Of a stretch of DNA of 64,000 bases, positions 60,010 to 64,000 are shown one piece after another; position 1 is the stretch's first letter; every line of letters starts with the position of its first letter. The notes beneath the pieces are model-generated. The model searched no databases. It worked only from the letters and a program-made list of their open reading frames with translations, and had not been told where the DNA came from. Location of the stretch: assembly GCF_014058705.1 (NCBI RefSeq), contig NZ_CP059692.1:1865001-1929000 (forward strand), read 5' to 3'. Both the position numbers and the translations under genes were made by a program. The DNA comes from Aureimonas mangrovi (GTDB taxonomy: Bacteria; Pseudomonadota; Alphaproteobacteria; Rhizobiales; Rhizobiaceae).

Positions 60010-63000
60010 TCAAGCCGCTTTCTTCTCCGTCTCGTCCGCGAAGCGCGCGAGCTGCGTGGCGATCGTCGCCGCCCCGTTCAGGCGCTTCTCAGGCGTGCCC
60101 CAGTCGCGCATGAGGACGATGGACTGGTCCGGCCGGATTTTCGCCGCCGCGCCCTGCTCGCCGATATAGCGCACGAGCGCACCCGGATTGGCAAAGGTCT
60201 TCTCGCGGAACTGGACGACGAGGCCCTTGGGTCCGGCGTCCAGCTTCTCGATATTGGCGCGTCGGCAGAGCGCCTTGATGAAGACGACCTTGAGCAGATG
60301 CTCGACTTCCTGCGGCATTGGCCCGAAGCGGTCGATGAGCTCGGCACCGAAAGCGTCGATCTCGCGCGCATCCTCGAGGTCGGCGAGCCGGCGATAGAGC
60401 GTCATGCGAAGCTGGAGGTCGGGCACGTAACCTTCGGGGATCATCACGGCGGTGCCGAGCGTGATCTGAGGCGACCATGCGCCGTTCGTCTCCCCCTCGG
60501 TGCCCTTCATCTCGGCGACCGCCTCCTCCAGCATCTGCTGGTATAGCTCGAAGCCGACTTCCTTGACGTGGCCGGACTGTTCCTCGCCGAGGATGTTGCC
60601 GGCACCGCGCTGGTCGAGGTCGTGGCTCGCGAGCTGGAAGCCGGCACCCAGCGTGTCGAGCGACTGGAGAACCTTCAAACGCCGGTCGGCGCCTGCCGTC
60701 GGCGTCTTGTTGGCCGGAATGGTCATCAGCGCGTAGGCGCGCTGCTTGGACCGGCCGACGCGGCCGCGAAGCTGGTAGAGCTGCGCGAGCCCGAACATGT
60801 CCGCCCGATGGACGATCATCGTGTTGGCGGACGGGATGTCGAGGCCCGATTCCACGATCGTCGTCGAAAGCAACACGTCGTACTGGCCCTCGTAGAAGGC
60901 GTTCATGATGTCATCGAGCTCGCCTGCGGCCATCTGGCCGTGTGCGATGGCCACCTTCAGCTCAGGCACCTGATCGTCGAGGAAGTCCTTCACGCCTGCG
61001 AGGTCCGAGAGGCGCGGCGCGACGTAGAAGCTCTGGCCACCGCGATAGCGCTCACGCAGCAGCGTCTCGCGCACCACCAGCGGGTCGAAAGGGGCGACGA
61101 AGGTGCGCACGGCCATGCGGTCCACCGGCGCGGTGGTGATGAGCGACAGTTCACGCACGCCGGTGAGCGCCAATTGCAGCGTGCGCGGGATAGGCGTGGC
61201 CGAAAGCGTCAGAACATGGATGTCCGACTTCAGCTCCTTCAGCCGCTCCTTGTGCTTGACGCCGAAATGCTGCTCCTCGTCGATGATCAGGAGGCCGAGG
61301 TTCTTGAAGTCGATCGACTTGCCAAGGAGCGCGTGCGTGCCGACGACGATGTCGACCTGCCCTTCCTTCAGGCCCTTCTTGGTCGCCGCCAGCTCCTTGC
61401 CCGTCACGAGGCGGGAGGCCTGCGCGAGATTCAGCGGCAGCCCGCGGAAGCGCTCCGAAAAGGTCTTGAAGTGCTGGCGCGCAAGCAGTGTCGTGGGCAC
61501 GACGACGGCCACCTGAAGCCCGTTCATCGCCGCGATGAAGGCGGCGCGCAGCGCGACCTCCGTCTTTCCGAAGCCGACGTCGCCGCAGACCAGCCGGTCC
61601 ATCGGCTTGCCTTCGGCCAGATCATCCGTGACGGCGTCGATGGCGTTCTGCTGGTCCTCGGTCTCTTCGTAGGGAAAGCGGGCCTGGAACTCGCCCCACA
61701 GCCCTTCTGGCGGCAGGAGCTTGGGCGCCGTTCGCATTTCGCGCTCGGCGGCGATGCGGATCAACTCGCCCGCCATGTCGAGCAGGCGCTTCTTCAGCTT
61801 GGCCTTGCGTGCCTGCCAGGCGCCGCCGCCCAGCTTGTCGAGCATCGCTTCCGAGCCTTCGCCGCCGTAGCGTGACAGGAGCTCGATGTTCTCGACCGGC
61901 AGGAACAACCGGTCGCCGCCGGCATAGGCAAGCTCCAAGCAGTCATGCGGCGCGCCCATCGCCTCGATGGTCTTGAGGCCGACGAAGCGGGCGATGCCGT
62001 GATCGACGTGGACGACGACATCGCCCTCGTCGAGGCCCGAGACCTCGGAGATGAAATCCGCACCTCGCCGTTTGCGCCGGCCTCGCCGCACGAGGCGATC
62101 GCCAAGGATGTCCTGCTCGCCGACGACCGCGATGCGATCGGTGACGAAGCCCGACTCGATGCCAAGGACGGCGGTAGCGACTGTGTTGCGCCCCGCTTCC
62201 AGCGCCTGTTTCAGGCTGTCGACATCCTTGATGTTGCCGAGGCCGTGCTCCTCGACGACCTGCCGCAGTCGGTCGCGCGAGCCCTCCGTCCATGCCGCGA
62301 GAACGACCTGCCGACCGCCCGCGCGCAGCGACGAGATGTGGTCCACTGCCGCCTTGAACACGTTGACGTCGCCCGCCTGCCGCTCGGCGGCGAAGTTGCG
62401 CCCTTTGGAGACGTCGAGATTAACGGTCTCGACGGTGCCGCCGGCATCCGTCAGTGCGTAGGCTGAGAGGCGGATGGGGTCGGCGACCGCGAGGTGCCCT
62501 GCGAGTTCCTCGGCCGAGAGGTAGAGCTGGTCAGGGCTGAGCGGGTTGTAGGGTACGGCGTCGGCGCTGGCGGCGGCCGTCGAGCGGCGCCGGGCCTCGT
62601 AATAGTCCTCCACAAGCTTGCGCCGCTCGCCCACGGCCTCGTCGACGAGATGGTCGAGCACGACCGGGAAACCCGCGACGTGATCGAACAGCGTTTCCAC
62701 GTTCTCGTAGAAGAGCGGCAGCCAGTGCTCCATGCCGGGGAAGCGGCGCCCTTCGGAGACCGAGACATAAAGCCCATCGCCCCGCGACGGCGCGCCGAAT
62801 AGCTTCACATAGTTGGTGCGGAAACGACTGATCGTCTGCTCGGTCAGCGTCACTTCCGAAACGGGCGCGAGCTCGAAGCTCTTGCGCTGGCCGGTGGTGC
62901 GCTGTGTCGCAGGATCGAAGGCGCGGATCGATTCCAGCGTATCGCCGAAGAAGTCGAGCCGGATCGGCTCCTCCTCACCCGGCGCGAAGAGATCCAGGAT

Positions 63001-63516
63001 GCCGCCGCGCACGGCGTATTCGCCGCGCTCGCGCACCGTCGTCACACGCTCGAAACCGCCGCGCGACAGGACGTTGACGATGTGATCCATCGCGATGCGG
63101 CCGCTGGCCTTGGCGTGGATCGTCTCCTCCGCCAGCACTTTTGCCGGCGGCATCTTCTGCAGCATAGCGTTGGCGGTCGTCAGGATCACCGCGCGATGCG
63201 GTTCGGTGCGCAACGCATGAATTGCGGAGAGGGCCGAAAGGCGGCGCGCCGCCGCCTCGCTCGACGGGCCAACACGGTCATAGGGCAGGCAGTCCCAGGC
63301 CGGCAGCGACAGGATCGGCAGATCGGGTGCGACGAAGCGCAGCGCGTCTTCCAGTTCGCCCATGCGGTTGCCGTCCCGCATGACGAAGACGATCGGCTTC
63401 TTGCCGCCGCGCTCGCGTGCGATCTCCGCGAGGAGAAACGCCTCGTAGCCCTCGACGACATTGCCGACGCGCAGCGAGCCGCCGCGAGACAGCACTTTCT
63501 TCAGATCCGCACTCAC
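60010..63516 (-). CDS. mfd: Transcription-repair coupling factor Mfd
   Basis: 1168 residues, the usual length. GTG 63516 was chosen because it overlaps the sdhE stop as GTGA and gives a normal N-terminus (SADLKKVLSRGGSLRVGN). Domain order: UvrB-like N-terminus, RNA-polymerase-interaction domain (GDVVVHVDHGIARFVGL, about residue 500), SF2 helicase with GDVGFGKTEVALRA (about 645) and IIDEEQHFG (about 743), RecG-like TRG motif LRGRVGRSKQ, and the C-terminal UvrA-binding domain. Removes stalled RNA polymerase and recruits UvrA. Confidence 0.97.
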   Translation of the reverse strand: MSADLKKVLSRGGSLRVGNVVEGYEAFLLAEIARERGGKKPIVFVMRDGNRMGELEDALRFVAPDLPILSLPAWDCLPYDRVGPSSEAAARRLSALSAIHALRTEPHRAVILTTANAMLQKMPPAKVLAEETIHAKASGRIAMDHIVNVLSRGGFERVTTVRERGEYAVRGGILDLFAPGEEEPIRLDFFGDTLESIRAFDPATQRTTGQRKSFELAPVSEVTLTEQTISRFRTNYVKLFGAPSRGDGLYVSVSEGRRFPGMEHWLPLFYENVETLFDHVAGFPVVLDHLVDEAVGERRKLVEDYYEARRRSTAAASADAVPYNPLSPDQLYLSAEELAGHLAVADPIRLSAYALTDAGGTVETVNLDVSKGRNFAAERQAGDVNVFKAAVDHISSLRAGGRQVVLAAWTEGSRDRLRQVVEEHGLGNIKDVDSLKQALEAGRNTVATAVLGIESGFVTDRIAVVGEQDILGDRLVRRGRRKRRGADFISEVSGLDEGDVVVHVDHGIARFVGLKTIEAMGAPHDCLELAYAGGDRLFLPVENIELLSRYGGEGSEAMLDKLGGGAWQARKAKLKKRLLDMAGELIRIAAEREMRTAPKLLPPEGLWGEFQARFPYEETEDQQNAIDAVTDDLAEGKPMDRLVCGDVGFGKTEVALRAAFIAAMNGLQVAVVVPTTLLARQHFKTFSERFRGLPLNLAQASRLVTGKELAATKKGLKEGQVDIVVGTHALLGKSIDFKNLGLLIIDEEQHFGVKHKERLKELKSDIHVLTLSATPIPRTLQLALTGVRELSLITTAPVDRMAVRTFVAPFDPLVVRETLLRERYRGGQSFYVAPRLSDLAGVKDFLDDQVPELKVAIAHGQMAAGELDDIMNAFYEGQYDVLLSTTIVESGLDIPSANTMIVHRADMFGLAQLYQLRGRVGRSKQRAYALMTIPANKTPTAGADRRLKVLQSLDTLGAGFQLASHDLDQRGAGNILGEEQSGHVKEVGFELYQQMLEEAVAEMKGTEGETNGAWSPQITLGTAVMIPEGYVPDLQLRMTLYRRLADLEDAREIDAFGAELIDRFGPMPQEVEHLLKVVFIKALCRRANIEKLDAGPKGLVVQFREKTFANPGALVRYIGEQGAAAKIRPDQSIVLMRDWGTPEKRLNGAATIATQLARFADETEKKAA

Positions 63517-63809
63517 GAGCCGCTCTCCGCCTCGCCCGCATGGAACGCCTTCACCTGCCGAAAGACGGGCGTGTCGTAATTGGCGGGCGTTTCCTCGGCG
63601 CCGATCATCCAGGCGAAGAGATCGCGATCCTGCGCCTCCATCAGAAGCTCGTAGTCGGTCAGGTCCTCGTCGCTCAGCGTGCCGATCCGCGCATCCGCGA
63701 AGCGTCCGAGCACGAGATCCATCTCCCGCGTGCCTCGATGCCACGAATGGTAGAGCGCCTTGCGGCGCCGCACGTCGAGATCGATGGAGGAGCGCGTCAT
63801 TCCGCTCAT
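63513..63809 (-). CDS. sdhE: FAD assembly factor SdhE
   Basis: 98 residues with the family signature WHRGTREMDLVLGRF (RGxxE) and the acidic LTDYELLMEAQDRDLFAW region. Promotes covalent flavinylation of succinate dehydrogenase. The mfd-sdhE-recG order is typical of Hyphomicrobiales. Confidence 0.95.
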   Translation of the reverse strand: MSGMTRSSIDLDVRRRKALYHSWHRGTREMDLVLGRFADARIGTLSDEDLTDYELLMEAQDRDLFAWMIGAEETPANYDTPVFRQVKAFHAGEAESGS

Positions 63810-63973
63810 GCTGTTCCCCTGAGGCCGGCCGCTTCGTCAGCGACAGAACGCGCGGGGGCCGCTTTTCAAGCGGCCGCACCTCGCGGCAATGTCCGTTCGT
63901 CGCACCGATATAGTTGGCCGGTCACGCCCTGTCAGCCTTGCCAGCGCAGGGCGAGACGATAAAGGTCGCGGCC

Positions 63974-64000
63974 ATGCGCCCCTCCGTCCTCGATCCGCTC
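63974..64000 (+). CDS. recG: ATP-dependent DNA helicase RecG, first codons only
   Basis: ATG 63974 gives MRPSVLDPL, the usual N-terminus of Hyphomicrobiales RecG, divergent from sdhE. Runs off the right edge. The call depends on this short match plus gene order. Confidence 0.7.

Noticed and set aside
60568-61875. 435-codon plus-strand frame
   Set aside because: Lies entirely within mfd on the other strand and has no protein-like motifs.
1-64000. CRISPR array
   Set aside because: No regularly spaced repeats of 25-40 bases were seen; the repeat clusters near 2 kb and 4.8 kb are short protein-binding sites.

Overview
The window looks like part of a high-GC alphaproteobacterial (Hyphomicrobiales-like) chromosome. 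The right end has the arrangement sdhE-mfd divergent from the first codons of recG, an IalB-family periplasmic protein and an M15-like protein, a set familiar from that order. Genus cannot be read from the sequence alone.

Positions 1-41280 are an integrative mobile element whose left end lies outside the window. Its right end is marked by a tyrosine recombinase (39872-41092) next to the 3' 50 bases of a tRNA-Pro(GGG) gene (41231-41280). At the left are a probable replication initiator with an iteron-rich region (1925-2390), phage-like remains (a broken HK97-gp10-like gene and a Nu1-like small terminase), and a three-operator switch next to a small HTH gene. The element is rich in nucleic-acid and defence enzymes: a GIY-YIG nuclease, an SRAP (YedK-type) protein, a UDG-like protein, membrane-anchored SNase proteins, several metallophosphoesterases, a PolB-like exonuclease remnant, a methyltransferase-nuclease fusion, an Abi_C protein, a DarT1-like ADP-ribosyltransferase with a NADAR-type antitoxin, and an FtsH-like AAA+ protease.

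The main structural point is that one gene module occurs twice in the same order and orientation. Copy 1 spans about 6.2-12.8 kb and copy 2 about 26.7-39.4 kb. The order is: 64-aa protein, zinc-ribbon protein, SNase, conserved hairpin, metallophosphoesterase 1, metallophosphoesterase 2, small alpha-helical protein, operator pair, RHH protein, FtsH-like protease. The copies are diverged, carry different inserts and different damage, and suggest two related elements accreted at one site or an old tandem duplication.

Between the two copies sits a foreign catabolic block (14.6-23.3 kb) on the minus strand: an IclR regulator, an acyl-CoA ligase, a citryl-CoA-lyase-like enzyme, two SDRs, a TctABC tricarboxylate-type importer and a quinone oxidoreductase. 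It is bounded by remnants of an IS2-like IS3-family element, both reading rightward, further broken by a second IS3-family element (left) and an IS21-family element (right). This resembles a decayed composite transposon that brought a carboxylate-utilisation pathway into the element.

Positions 41281-64000 are chromosomal. From 41.9 to 50.2 kb a LysR regulator faces a run of stress and electrophile-type genes (DJ-1/PfpI, GlcG/HbpS, alpha/beta hydrolases, NmrA-like, luciferase-like monooxygenase, flavin disulfide reductase), two of them broken. From 50.3 to 56.6 kb come a TauE/SafE permease, a MarR-EmrB-EmrA type efflux operon and a two-component system facing it. From 56.7 kb the core genes follow: IalB, a YejA-like peptide-binding protein, the M15-like protein, mfd, sdhE and recG.
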